A stretch of DNA of 25,494 nucleotides from Apostichopus californicus (Eukaryota; Echinodermata; Holothuroidea; Aspidochirotida; Stichopodidae). Positions 15,731 through 25,320 of the stretch are shown one piece after another (position 1 is the first letter of the stretch; each line of letters begins with the position of its first letter). Below the pieces are notes generated by a model. That model made no database searches. It was not told the DNA's origin and saw only the letters and a program-made list of their open reading frames with translations. The position numbers and the translations under genes are program-made. The stretch lies in NCBI GenBank assembly GCA_020650975.1, contig JAIPMN010002469.1:1-25494 (forward strand), read 5' to 3'.

Positions 15731-18700
15731 GTAGGTTAAATTTTCATTGTCTCTGTCTCTTAACAGAGTAAGGCAGCTGTAGACAATGGTAGGTATATTG
15801 ATAATTAATGCCAGGGGAGGGTTGATCTGATGAATTAGGTGGATACCAGGCTGAGATGGGGTGGGGAGGAGAAAGAAATCTTTCTGCTGAAAGGAGACCG
15901 AGAACATATGAGTCGAACAGCTCAATTGGCAGATATAGCAAATGCGTGTGCAAGTACGTTCCTATAGTTAGGCACGCATGTACATATTTATTGTGCGTTA
16001 AGGTGCTTGTCATATAAATGGGACGCCAAATTGATAAATTATGTAGGGGTACTAACTATTTTTCAGTGCAACGGACTACCTTCCTTGAAAGAAGTTGTCT
16101 CCAACCTGTGAAGCCTATGATTTGTGTCTGCTTAGCCAGTAGTTGCTCATGCAGTAGTGACCTCCTCCCCGTCACTGCAGAAACAATTAAAAAAGATTTA
16201 AGAAAATAAATCAACATATATACAGCTGCCACATCATATTACTTGAAGCAATGATACATAGCTCCCAACTCTTGAGAAGGCAAATGCTGGTCCATGCCCC
16301 GAATCGCCGTCCTGGGGGAGGGGCATAAGGGGAGGGGGTGTCCCCCTCGCCTTTTGAATTTTTTTGGAATCCTGGTGATGCCTACTGTACATGTAAACTG
16401 GTGGCACTTAGAAAGGCTTTTGTCACCCAAAATTTTCTGAGAAATATGCATTTTTTTTGTGTGTAACATCAATAAATTGAATAGGTGATAATTCATTCTT
16501 TCCTGTGGCATGAAAATGTTCGCTGCTCGCCCCAATGAAAAGAAATATAGGCTAATTTGAGGTTCAAATAATGCTGTAAAGGAGGTTTTATACTCTTTTA
16601 TGCTAAATGCTAAAGAAATGATGGTTGCTAAGTCAAAATTTGATGCAATTTTTTTTATGTATACTTGACAATTACAATGCAGGTTTTTCGGACGCTTGCG
16701 CGGGTCAGCGGGTTTGCAGGTGTTAGAATGCGGGTCCAACCCGCGAATTGCGGGTCAGTTGGGAGCTCTGATGATATGAATTGTCAGTTTGAATTCTTAA
16801 AAAAAAAACATTTTTTTTCAGTTTCCCAATCTCTATTGGTCCAAGCTCTGTATCAAAAGAATGATTAACATGTCTCTTGCCTGTAGCATTTACCTCAGTC
16901 TCTAAAAGTCCAACAAATACTAACATCTAATACAACTTAGAGGACTATATTCTTTTACTCTAGCTACCTCCCCATGTACATAGCTTTTCCCACCTTGGGT
17001 ATTGCACCTACAATTGATTTGCCAAGTCCAATTGTAGCCTTAATGAAGCTCAGCATATCAAGTTGCTAGACAAACTATACAATAATTGTGTTTACCATGA
17101 GGTAAATTAAAACATGTACATCTGAAAGCCCCAAAAATTGAACCAGTCATATCGTCTCCTTCTAGACCAACAAACCCTCACTATTTCTTAGTTCATGGCT
17201 GTACCTCACACTAACTGTACATGGGGTAGTGCCCTGTATCACTGGGGTATCTATAAACAGGATATGTAGAACACTGGGCCTAAATATAGAGCTAGCTCCC
17301 ATGTTCAAACCTGTATCACACTACATAGTTACAGTTTAACCTGGTTTGTGCCGGTGACCCTATAACCTAGATTATACGTGACGTGGAATGGTGGTTGTCG
17401 AACCCTATGAGTTGCTACCTCGGTGGACCCGCAGGCACATCCGGTTGGTTCGGCTGACCCTCTTGGTCTGAATTATCCACGACCACACCCTCTGACATCT
17501 GAGAGTCAATCTGGTCCCCTGCCTCTGGTTTCCCTTCATCAGGTTCAGTCTGGTCGACAGAGTGTATGTCTTCCCCCAGGATTTGGTGGCACTCGTCAGG
17601 TTCTTCTAGCCTGGCAGCTCCTTCCCTTTAGGTCTCTGCGGTTTGCCTTGGTTGTTGTAAATGATGGATCGAACCACTGACCTAGAATATAGCTGGCCAT
17701 TGTTTTGCGCTTGTGTATAAACTTAGGTTTAATTTGGTTGTTATGGAGATCTATCCCATCAAGAACCATGTGTCTAATGTGGATGAAACTCACCATGTTC
17801 ACTAAATGTGAGAAGACAGACTAACTGCATGAATCACTTCACCTGTGTTACATCAGAAGTTGACTAAGACAGACCTAAACAGATAGTTAAGAACCTTCAT
17901 ATTCATCATGTTCAATGGGAGGGGAGGAAAGAGAGAATCCCCTTGGTTACAGTCCTATGAAGTTGACTAAAATGATAGAGAACACAGACTACTTCTTTAT
18001 AAGTACTACTTCCACCAAAAGTTTTGCAGCAGTCAGGTTTATGTCTAGACTTATTTTAGAGCTAAAATAGCTAACTTATTTTAATATTGCTCATGACCTG
18101 GCTGCGATGGTTCCCTAACCAGAGTAAAGTTACATCCAGTTTGGACATCAGATCTACATTTTCCTCAGTTCATATAACCTTTACATTACTCTAAATTCAT
18201 TTTGAATACAATGTTTGTTGCTGTATATCTCAGTGTACCGAATTTCAAGTGTCTCTCCCGGCTTGTATAGTTCCAAAACTTTGATTATCTCTGATTTTTC
18301 TTCCCCAGCACTGAAAGGAAATCTTTCAAGTCATCTGTACGGTCAACACCTTGTGGAAGACACTCTCTTTCGTTCCCTTAATGGTCATGTGACGTACGGC
18401 TCGGACAAGCCTCTCGTTTTCTCCTTTCATGGAAGTTGTGGAACAGGAAAATCTTTTGTTTCGAAATTGATTGCCAAGAGTTGGTTCAAGCTTGGAATTT
18501 ATAGCAATTTCTTCAACCTGATGATCGGGACGAAAGATTTCCCCTTTAAAAGTAATGCATCTATTTACAAGGTGAGCTTTGGTAGAATAATTGTCAACAA
18601 AATGTCTAGTGCTGTGAGTTCTTTTTTTTTAACTCTTGGTTTTGTTGGATGTCTGGATGCACTTCAAGCAACAGGACATATTTGCAGTAAGTGTCTAATA

Positions 18701-21700
18701 CATTGTAGAAATGTTTTGTCAAAATGTTTCATGTTTTCCTCTTCTGTGGTTTTGTTTCCACAGCAATACATTCAAAGCAAAATTGAGTATCAAGTTCGAC
18801 AGTGTCCCCATCAGCTGTTTGTATTCGAAGAAGTGGATTCCTTTCCACCAGGCTTGCTGAATGCCCTAACACCTTTCCTCACTTCATATGATGTCGTTGA
18901 TGGTGTTGATTACAGGAAATCTGTCTTTATTTTAATCAGGTTTGTAAAGACTTTTGCATTTAATGTTAATTTATTATCCTACAGAATTAATATACCTAAA
19001 TTAAGGGACACAAGCACACTCATCATGTTTAGCTAATATGAATTATTTATAAATTACTACACCCCAAACCTGCTATGGAAAAATTGGCTCCCTTTAGGAG
19101 ATATAATAGTCATAAAGTTCATATCTGGGAGCTCTCGTTCTGTAAATCTATAAAATAGTGCAAATAGGATGTAATATAATGTAAAGGAACCTTTATTTTC
19201 TCTTTGTTTTAGTTTTCATATATTCAATGGAGAATGTTTTCAGTGTTTGCACTTTAACCATCAGCATTTGCAAAACCAACAGAAAGGAAGCACAGTAATA
19301 AATAAAGTGAAACATAAAGACATGTAAGCATGTGTTGCTTGCTGATGTCATATTTACACTTGATCAAGTCTTCTGCCTAATTGCATAGCAACTGGCTATA
19401 TCGTAGGATATGATCTTAGGACATGATTCCAGGATAATCATAGGATAATCATAGGATCAATAGGAGCATATATGGTTCAATAATGCTGTTTTTTGTATGT
19501 GTCCTGTGAGCTTTAGTTCGAGTATAACAGCTTGAGTATTAGTACGATTCATATGTACTTGTAGAGTATGTTCTCCTTGGTATGGCAATGATTATCAGTA
19601 CATGATAGTGTTCAAGTGTAAACATAAACTTCTTTTTTTTGCTCTAGTATCTAAACTATATTTAAAAATGGCCCTCTTACCAGTAAATATCCAAGATGGT
19701 GAGTATATATAGTACAGGAAAAGTGGAGTAATCATATGCGGACTCACTACAAGTGAGCTACTGAGTAAATTCAAGCCAACAAGGACTGAATAGCATTACC
19801 TATATGTTTGTGGGACAGCAACAAAATTCTTAGGAACATGTCATGTCAAGTGCAGAGGATCTCACCTTTGCAGTTGTATGTATTTTAGATCCTCCTGCAA
19901 GCAGGAACTTGCAAAGAAGCCATCATTGGCTTATCAAAGCCGCCAGTGGCGGAGCTAGGGGTATTGGTCAGGAGGGGCAAGAATGGTCTGTATGGGCGCT
20001 TTCGACACTATCTAAGCGGAGCGCCACCACAGGTTGGCGCAGAGTGTACAGAAATTTTTGGAGTAAAGATACTCCCTAGATCGCCGGAAATGACCCTTTC
20101 AGGGCCTTGCTAGTTTGCAGATAAACAAAGAATAAATAAGTGCCATCGCCATTTTGTCAGAAAATTACACCAACAAAATGTGACAAATGTCAATAGGTAT
20201 CTGAGAGCGCAATAAAAAAGTCAATAATCGCGAATAAGTAAAAAGTGGTAAAAGCTGAAAAGGGCGCCAGCAGTCCATTTGAGTCCGTCAGGGGGGCGTC
20301 CGCCCCCTCTGACTGTATGGACGCTCCGCCAATGAAAGCCGCTCTGACTGAAGTCAGTCTCTTAGCTTCGTATTTAACGTCCATTATTATGAATTGTCAA
20401 CAACTCTGTAACTGGACGACATACATTTATCTTGGAGTGACTCGAACTCGGGACCTTATGATTGAATGGCACCGCGTTTACCACTGAGCTAACACTCCTA
20501 CGCAATTAATGGTCAATTGTTAATGATTCTCTTGTTTTCCTTCTTGACTTGTTTTCATTTCCCAGTAATACAGGACAAGAATCAATAAATAAATTGACCA
20601 AGGATAATTACATCCAAAAGTTACCTAGAGAATCTCTTACAATGAAAGTGATGGAGGAAGTATTAGAAGAAGAAATCTACCAATCGTCAAGTGAGTTTGA
20701 GAGTTGCTAGGCTCATAAGTTCATTCCCATGCATATGCATATATGCATATTGTTGTGTAGAGGATTTCCAATGCCTCTCAGTAAAATCATCAAGGATAGT
20801 CTGTAGTATTGTGATTGGTCATTGATTTATAATTATTCATTAATATGTATGTCATGTGATTTGGTCAAGACAACCAGAACGAAGCTTCTGGAAGGACCTT
20901 TGCTGGTCCAGACAGGAGTCACGTTCTGGGAGTGTGTTGACAGTGAAATATTCCAAACGCAGAGAAAAGATCAATAAATCGGAGTCGAATCAGAACTTAA
21001 TCGTTTTTCTGATTATTGCTAATTACCCTGAGATGTCTAATTAATCAACCTACCAACCAAAAACACAACAATATGCATGTCCTGCATTTCTAATGAAAGA
21101 AAGAGTTTGAAATGAAAGAAACATTTTCAAGCAAAACTAACCGATCTGCATCAGTATGCGAGTCATACAGCTACATGTTTTCAGAACATACTTGTAGGTG
21201 TACTGTAGACCTGTTTGCTTCCGTAAATAAATATGTATTTGTAAAGGCGTAACATTGCCTGTGATCTTTTCCAGCTTCATATGAACTATAATGAAATTTG
21301 CTTGTTGTGTAAATGTTAAAAACTGTATTGACGATATATGTGTGGTTTCTAAGTAGTTATAGGTACATATGTAGTAAATTTTTCAAGCAGTCATCTTGTG
21401 TTACTAAGAGCAATATTTAAGTAGAAGGGATATATGTCTTCTGATGCTATATGGTCTACACGATTGTCTTGTTGGCTGCATCAGTGCTTTGTGAATTAAC
21501 AAACGCACGTTCACTAGGGAAGGAAGATCAATGCCAAAAATATTCTAACACGTACAATAACACCCCGTCTGGCACATCATGGACTTCTTCCTTGGCAAAA
21601 GAGTTTTATAATTGTTGCTTTTAGTCTGTCCAAAAATCAAAGAATTGAGTCTTACTTGATGAACTTTACGATTGCTTCTGAGGAGCTTATACTCAAAGTT

Positions 21701-23380
21701 CAGTAGTATTGTCAAGTTTTGTCAACAAATATGCTAGAAAGTCGAATAATGGTCACACATGCTCAAAAGTTTGACAAGATTTTTCAGTACCATCATAAAG
21801 AAAAGTTCACACATTGATTACAGTAGATGTTCAACATGAAAACAGCCCCTCCAAATCATATGAGGTTAATGTGGAGGTATCAGAACCTCTAGGACAGTAC
21901 TTCTCAACCGGGGTGCTTGTGGACCCCAGGGGGGGGGGACTGAAAAGTCTAATGGGTGAATTGAGAAGAAAGAGGGAAGTGGTGGGAGGGGGAATCCGCT
22001 ATGGGGGAGCAGACTCTTTTTATAGTGCTAGTAAAGGTCCCATTAATCATTTATCTGGACACACGTAGCCTACTGTTATTCTTGTTAACGAGGCATTGGA
22101 TCTTAGCGGTTAACTGTCAACTGAGTTTCTCTTTACTTAGTACAGAACTTTATTCTCATGAAATTACAGGCATTAATCTTTCCCAGCAGGCTACTGTATG
22201 TTTAATGCACAGCTCTTAGGCATCAGAGTGTATATCAAGAGTAACAGTATAACGCCATTTTTTTTAGGGTTCACATATGTAACAAAAATAACACTATGAT
22301 GCATAAACACAAAGATACAGTATTAATACAGTCTGACAATAGTGGACGACTTTATTATGTTAACAATTATTCCATATCCAATGATTAGAGATAAGGTTGA
22401 ACAGTTTATTTTGGTGTATTGTAGAGTGAATCGTAACAGATTGATAACATGAACATCGATTGAATCTTATTGTTTGTTGATCGTTACAGTATGTGAAAGA
22501 AGTGTTTTTGTAGAAATATTTTTGGGGAGGGGGGAGTGAGGAAACACTTTTTCACCCAGGTGGGGAATCTGAGAAAACAATTGAGGAGCACTGCTCTAGG
22601 AAGAAAACTTTTAGTAAAAACATTTGGAACCAATATTTCTTTGACCTGTAGGCTGTATGTCAGTGTTTGACTTTGGTAGTCTAGATACATTTACCGAGGA
22701 ATCTTTAAGGCTCATCTCCGAAACTAAGCATTGCGTTGAAGTAGTTACCTGGGCAGGTTTAATAAGGGCTTTGTTTTACAGGAAGGTTTTTGAGTCTTAT
22801 AGATGTAAGAATTAGATGTTTAATTATCTTAAAGGGCATTGGTATCCTCACCAAATATGCTAGAAAAAAAAAAACATTTTCGAATGTTTTGGGAATAAAG
22901 TCAATGGTCTAGAACCTAGTACTGCATTCAGTACTTATGACATGTATAAACATCAGCGATTGCAAAGAGGACAAAATTCAGTTAACCAATTTTTTTGTTT
23001 GTGATCTCAAAAATATAGTGTTAGCAACTTTATGAATGCTAACATTTGACAGCAATTAATATTGAAGACCTTCATTTTTGTCTCTCTTTGTTTTTACAGA
23101 TACTGGACTAAGCAACAGTAAACTTATCGATAAGTTTTATATCAGTTACTTCTTGCCGTTTTTACCGCTGGAGAAAGCACACGTCAGAAAGTGTATAGCG
23201 AGGACCCTACGTCAGAGACTCGGAAAATCGTTTCAGCTTGACCTCGTTGATGATGTCATGGAGGAATTGTCATTCCATGATCCCGATCAAAACTTTTCTC
23301 ACAAAGGTTGCAAAAATGTTGATGAAAAGGTGAACTACATTTTAGGTAGGGATGTCCTTAAACAAAAGTTAGAGCTGTGA
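15571..23380 (+). CDS. Torsin family AAA+ ATPase, copy 2, diverged nucleotide site (five coding exons)
   Basis: The CDS is join(15571-15730, 18309-18571, 18764-18939, 20566-20690, 23100-23380), 1005 nt, 334 aa. Introns are GT-AG with the same phases (1,0,2,1) as copy 1. Visible parts: signal peptide about 1-24, FECCNEDW segment, SHLYGQHLVED, Walker A GSCGTGKS at 95-102, Walker B LFVFEE at 159-164, sensor 1 Asn201, Cys273, Glu296-Glu297, GCK 311-313, C-terminus KLEL. Unlike usual torsins, the Walker A Asn is Ser102 and the Walker B Asp is Glu163. Exon 4 has lost the DFxRxGRxRxDIKL region. Asn136-Ala-Ser sits where TorsinA is glycosylated (Asn143), and Asn23-Cys-Thr is at the signal cleavage region. 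It could be an ATPase with altered kinetics or a regulatory, poorly hydrolysing partner of copy 1. The reading frame is intact throughout. Confidence 0.93.
15731..16250 (+). other. Start of torsin 2 intron 1, nothing else recognised
   Basis: Intronic sequence from the donor to the target duplication of the 514-bp element. Open frames here show no recognisable domain. Confidence 0.45.
16251..16776 (+). mobile_element. Nonautonomous DNA transposon (514 bp) with 6-bp TSD, torsin 2 intron 1
   Basis: The element spans 16257-16770. It starts CATAGCTCCCAACT and ends AGTTGGGAGCTCTG, a 14-bp inverted repeat with one mismatch. ATGATA is duplicated exactly at 16251-16256 and 16771-16776. The block at 16303-16372 (GGGGGAGGGGCATAAGGGGA, then GTGTCCCCCTCGCC and T-rich) matches those in the other two 6-bp-TSD elements and lies about 46 bp inside the left end. 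A GCGGGT-rich segment occupies the right end. No transposase frame is present. Confidence 0.8.
17340..17800 (-). mobile_element. Ty3/Gypsy LTR retrotransposon fossil, 3' end of pol only
   Basis: A locally GC-rich stretch whose minus-strand translations recall the acidic linker and the Pro-Pro...Thr-Tyr tail that follows integrase in many Ty3/Gypsy polyproteins. No reverse transcriptase, integrase core or paired LTRs are visible nearby. It is a broken, truncated remnant in intron 1 of torsin copy 2, apparently old. Assignment rests on a short tail and is tentative. Confidence 0.35.
18309..18571 (+). CDS. Torsin copy 2, coding exon 2: Walker A (GTGKS)
   Basis: The acceptor TTCTTCCCCAG and donor AAG|GTGAGC bound 263 nt. 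It encodes YGQHLVEDTLF and FSFHGSCGTGKSFVSKLIA, with the Walker A Ser102 in place of the torsin Asn. It ends with the TKDFPFK stretch and SNASIYK, the latter aligning with the glycosylated SNITLYK of TorsinA. The following intron 2 is only 192 bp, a multiple of three, and free of in-frame stops. Confidence 0.93.
18764..18939 (+). CDS. Torsin copy 2, coding exon 3: Walker B (FEE)
   Basis: The acceptor GTTTCCACAG and donor AG|GTTTGT bound 176 nt, the same length as in copy 1. It encodes LFVFEEVDSFPPGLLNAL and VVDGVDYRKSVFILI. Glu163 replaces the Walker B aspartate while the catalytic Glu164 is kept. The donor GTTTGT is weaker than the other donors of the gene. Confidence 0.93.
18940..19935 (+). 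other. Torsin 2 intron 3, left part
   Basis: AT-rich intron sequence with a short tandem AGGATAATCAT motif around 19431-19455. Nothing else was recognised before the MITE. Confidence 0.45.
19936..20342 (+). mobile_element. hAT-type MITE (391 bp) with 8-bp TSD, torsin 2 intron 3
   Basis: The element spans 19944-20334, starts CAGTGGCGGAGC and ends GCTCCGCCAATG (one change from the perfect CACTG end). AAAGCCGC is duplicated exactly at 19936-19943 and 20335-20342. It is the full-length reverse complement of the copy at 8570-8961. No transposase is encoded. It sits directly beside the tail of a tRNA-like SINE. Confidence 0.92.
20343..20498 (-). repeat. tRNA-derived SINE (head 20433-20498, body to 20343)
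   Basis: Read on the minus strand from 20498, GGAGTG...TTAGCTCAGTGGTAAACGC gives an acceptor-like 5' strand and A box. GAGTTCGAGTC is the B box, and CACTCC near 20433 pairs with GGAGTG. At 66 nt and without a proper T stem it is too short for a working tRNA. About 90 bp of further sequence to the MITE duplication is probably the SINE body. Confidence 0.55.
20566..20690 (+). CDS. Torsin copy 2, coding exon 4: sensor 1, diverged remainder
   Basis: The acceptor TTTCCCAG and donor CAA|GTGAGT bound 125 nt, identical in length and phase to exon 4 of copy 1. It starts with Ser200-Asn201-Thr-Gly (sensor 1). The rest (INKLTKDNYIQKLP, then VMEEVLEEEIYQSS) has almost no match to copy 1 or TorsinA. Length, phase and position make the exon secure. 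Confidence 0.88.
20691..21886 (+). other. Torsin 2 intron 4, left part
   Basis: AT-rich intronic DNA with no recognisable gene or element before the 699-bp hAT element. Confidence 0.45.
21887..22601 (+). mobile_element. Charlie-like nonautonomous hAT element (699 bp) with 8-bp TSD
   Basis: The element spans 21895-22593. The left end CAGTACTTCTCAACCGGGG and the reverse complement of the right end, CAGTGCTCCTCAATTG, both fit the CAGNGNTTCTCAA terminus of Charlie/MER-type hAT transposons. CTCTAGGA is duplicated exactly at 21887-21894 and 22594-22601. The inner flanks hold a run of ten G (left) and GGGGAGGGGGGAG (right). No hAT transposase or dimerisation frame is present, so it is an internally deleted or MITE-type copy in intron 4 of torsin copy 2. 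Confidence 0.88.
22602..23099 (+). other. Torsin 2 intron 4, right part
   Basis: Ordinary AT-rich intron sequence leading to the T-rich acceptor tract of exon 5. No other feature was seen. Confidence 0.45.
23100..23380 (+). CDS. Torsin copy 2, coding exon 5: sensor 2 and KLEL terminus
   Basis: The acceptor TTGTTTTTACAG opens 281 nt to the stop TGA at 23378-23380. It encodes FLPFLPLEKAHVRKCI (Cys273), MEEL (Glu296-Glu297) and HKGCKNV (Cys312, Lys313), ending KQKLEL. KLEL resembles KDEL but does not fit the strict retrieval consensus. AATAAA at 24622-24627 is a distant poly(A) candidate. Confidence 0.95.
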
Positions 23381-25320
23381 AGGCGAAACTGCCGTACGTA
23401 CTTCATGAGCCAGCTTGATACAGCATTTTTTGTTGTTGGTAGATTCACTTTATATTTCAACTGATATATAGTTTGTGTGGAAATTCCTAAAGACAAAAGC
23501 AACTTAGAAGAATTACTCAAAAGTTTATTTAGTTTAGACATGTACTTGAGAAATATAATGTAAGTATCCCAGTGGAGTTTGTATGCAAATTTCTACTACA
23601 TCCTCTTTTCCATTTGAAGTCAATGCTATTTCTACCAAAAGTGACCTTGAAACAAGTAGGCTTGCTATCACATACATTGACATGTATGACATTTATTTCT
23701 CAAGTATGCTTCAAACTTTTCTGTTTCATGTTTTTGTTGCAAAGTCATTTTTAAAGTGCCCTGCAGAGGTTCTCAAAGTTGTGGGGGAAATTTCCACCCC
23801 TGATTTAGGTAGAACCATAAACCTTTATCGATGGGTTGAAGACAGATAAAAGATAAATTGATGAATGAAGGGTGTGGCAGTAAGGTCCTTGAATCATTTT
23901 AATTTTGAGAACTTGCCAACTGAATTTTTTTTCCCTGGATTGAATAATCACCAACCCCTCCCCCCCCACCCCAACCCCTTTCCTGATGACTATGGAGTGT
24001 AGAGTTCAAATGGTGCATTCTGTGGCATATATAGACTATAAACTAGGTATAAATGGAAGGTTGCACCAAACAGGCACCAAATCTGCTTTATTTCACTCAA
24101 ACAACTACGGTACCCTTCAATCATGTTGATAGGTCTTTTATACCTTTATTGATACCAATCTCCCACACCAATGAGGTTCCTTAGCTTTCAGTTTGGTCAT
24201 TTCTTACCTTTTTAAAGAAACGCTCCATTTGCTTTATCGAAGTCGAAGAGGCAACACTGGAAACTGCTGTTAATACATCCCATCATTCCCCCAAATGGTT
24301 ACAGAGATGTGGAGAAATTGTGCAATGACTTAATAGCAATAACACATTGGTTGAAACATTTTGAAGTGCTATTCTAGGCCAGGGAACCCATACTTTGGAC
24401 GTGATGTAATCGAACATGTCTGTCAATTTACTACTCATTTATTACTTGTTTATTCAAAATGCTTCAAAGTACTAATAGTTCCCAGAATGCCTTTTGTTTT
24501 CTTCGGGTATCTATGAATTGTGAAAAGAGATTTCATTGGTAATCTTGCCTGATCCAATCATTGTATTGAATTTATTACCTTTTTGCCTTAAGAGTACTTC
24601 ACAAAAATCAATTAAGCCTATAATAAATGAAGTGTTTATTGTAGCCTTCAAAAGTAACAGGTTTTTTTTAGTGTATCATCTTTGATACTAATTTTTATTT
24701 AAAAAGAAATTTGATGTTAGAGATCCTATGTTGCAATATTTTTCTGCATGTTTGTGCAGATCTTCAAGGAAAAGTTGTTTTTGGTTTAAACACAGCCGAC
24801 ATTCTGTAGGGATTGACGAACAAATCCTCAGAGAATAAGAAGGTTTCTTATATCAGTGGAGGCAAAAAGAGATCTTATTACCATTAAAACTATTAACAGA
24901 TTGCTTGTGATTAATCTTTCTCAGCTATGTTGAAATCTTAAAAAGCTAAACCAAACAAAAGGTAGGAGGCAAGAAGTGATACAAGAAGTGAATGGGGTGT
25001 GGGGGAGGGGGGTTGTTGGGGGTGGTTGGGTGGGGTAATGTCCGGATTACTATAGTTTCTGTGTGCAGCCTTCATGGTTATAAGATTATGCACTATTCCA
25101 TCACCCATTTCATGGCTGTTGCTACCGGATACTGATAAATTTGTAATGATCTGAAATTTTGTATAACCAGAATGAAAACATTTCATGGTTCCTTGCTGCT
25201 GTACATTAGTTCCATTCATATGGAAATTTCTAACAAAGCCCTAATACAACAACAGCAATTTATGTACACAAACTTTTGTTGCCAAAGTAATGCTAAGCCC
25301 TGATATCAATTGCAACACAC
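23381..25320. other. 3' flank of torsin copy 2 and intergenic DNA
   Basis: No domain-bearing frame was found. There is a C-run near 23956-23975, a possible poly(A) signal at 24622, and a G-rich cluster noted separately. Confidence 0.4.
24994..25035 (+). other. G-quadruplex-prone run
   Basis: Six G-runs of three to six bases in about 42 bases, with short T- or A-containing loops, about 1.6 kb beyond the torsin 2 stop codon. Confidence 0.5.

Noticed and set aside
17423-17680. 85-codon + strand frame rich in proline and serine
   Set aside because: It is antisense to the Ty3/Gypsy-like remnant, and its composition follows from that.
17664-17680. A B-box-like ATCGAACCAC on the minus strand
   Set aside because: No A box at the right distance, so treated as chance.
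18215-19036. A single-exon 273-residue protein
   Set aside because: Strong GT-AG sites at 18572 and 18762-18763 split it in the same place as copy 1. The open frame through the intron is reported only as a curiosity.
20433-20498. A functional tRNA gene on the minus strand
   Set aside because: A and B boxes and an acceptor-like pairing exist, but it is only 66 nt and the T stem cannot form. A SINE head fits better.
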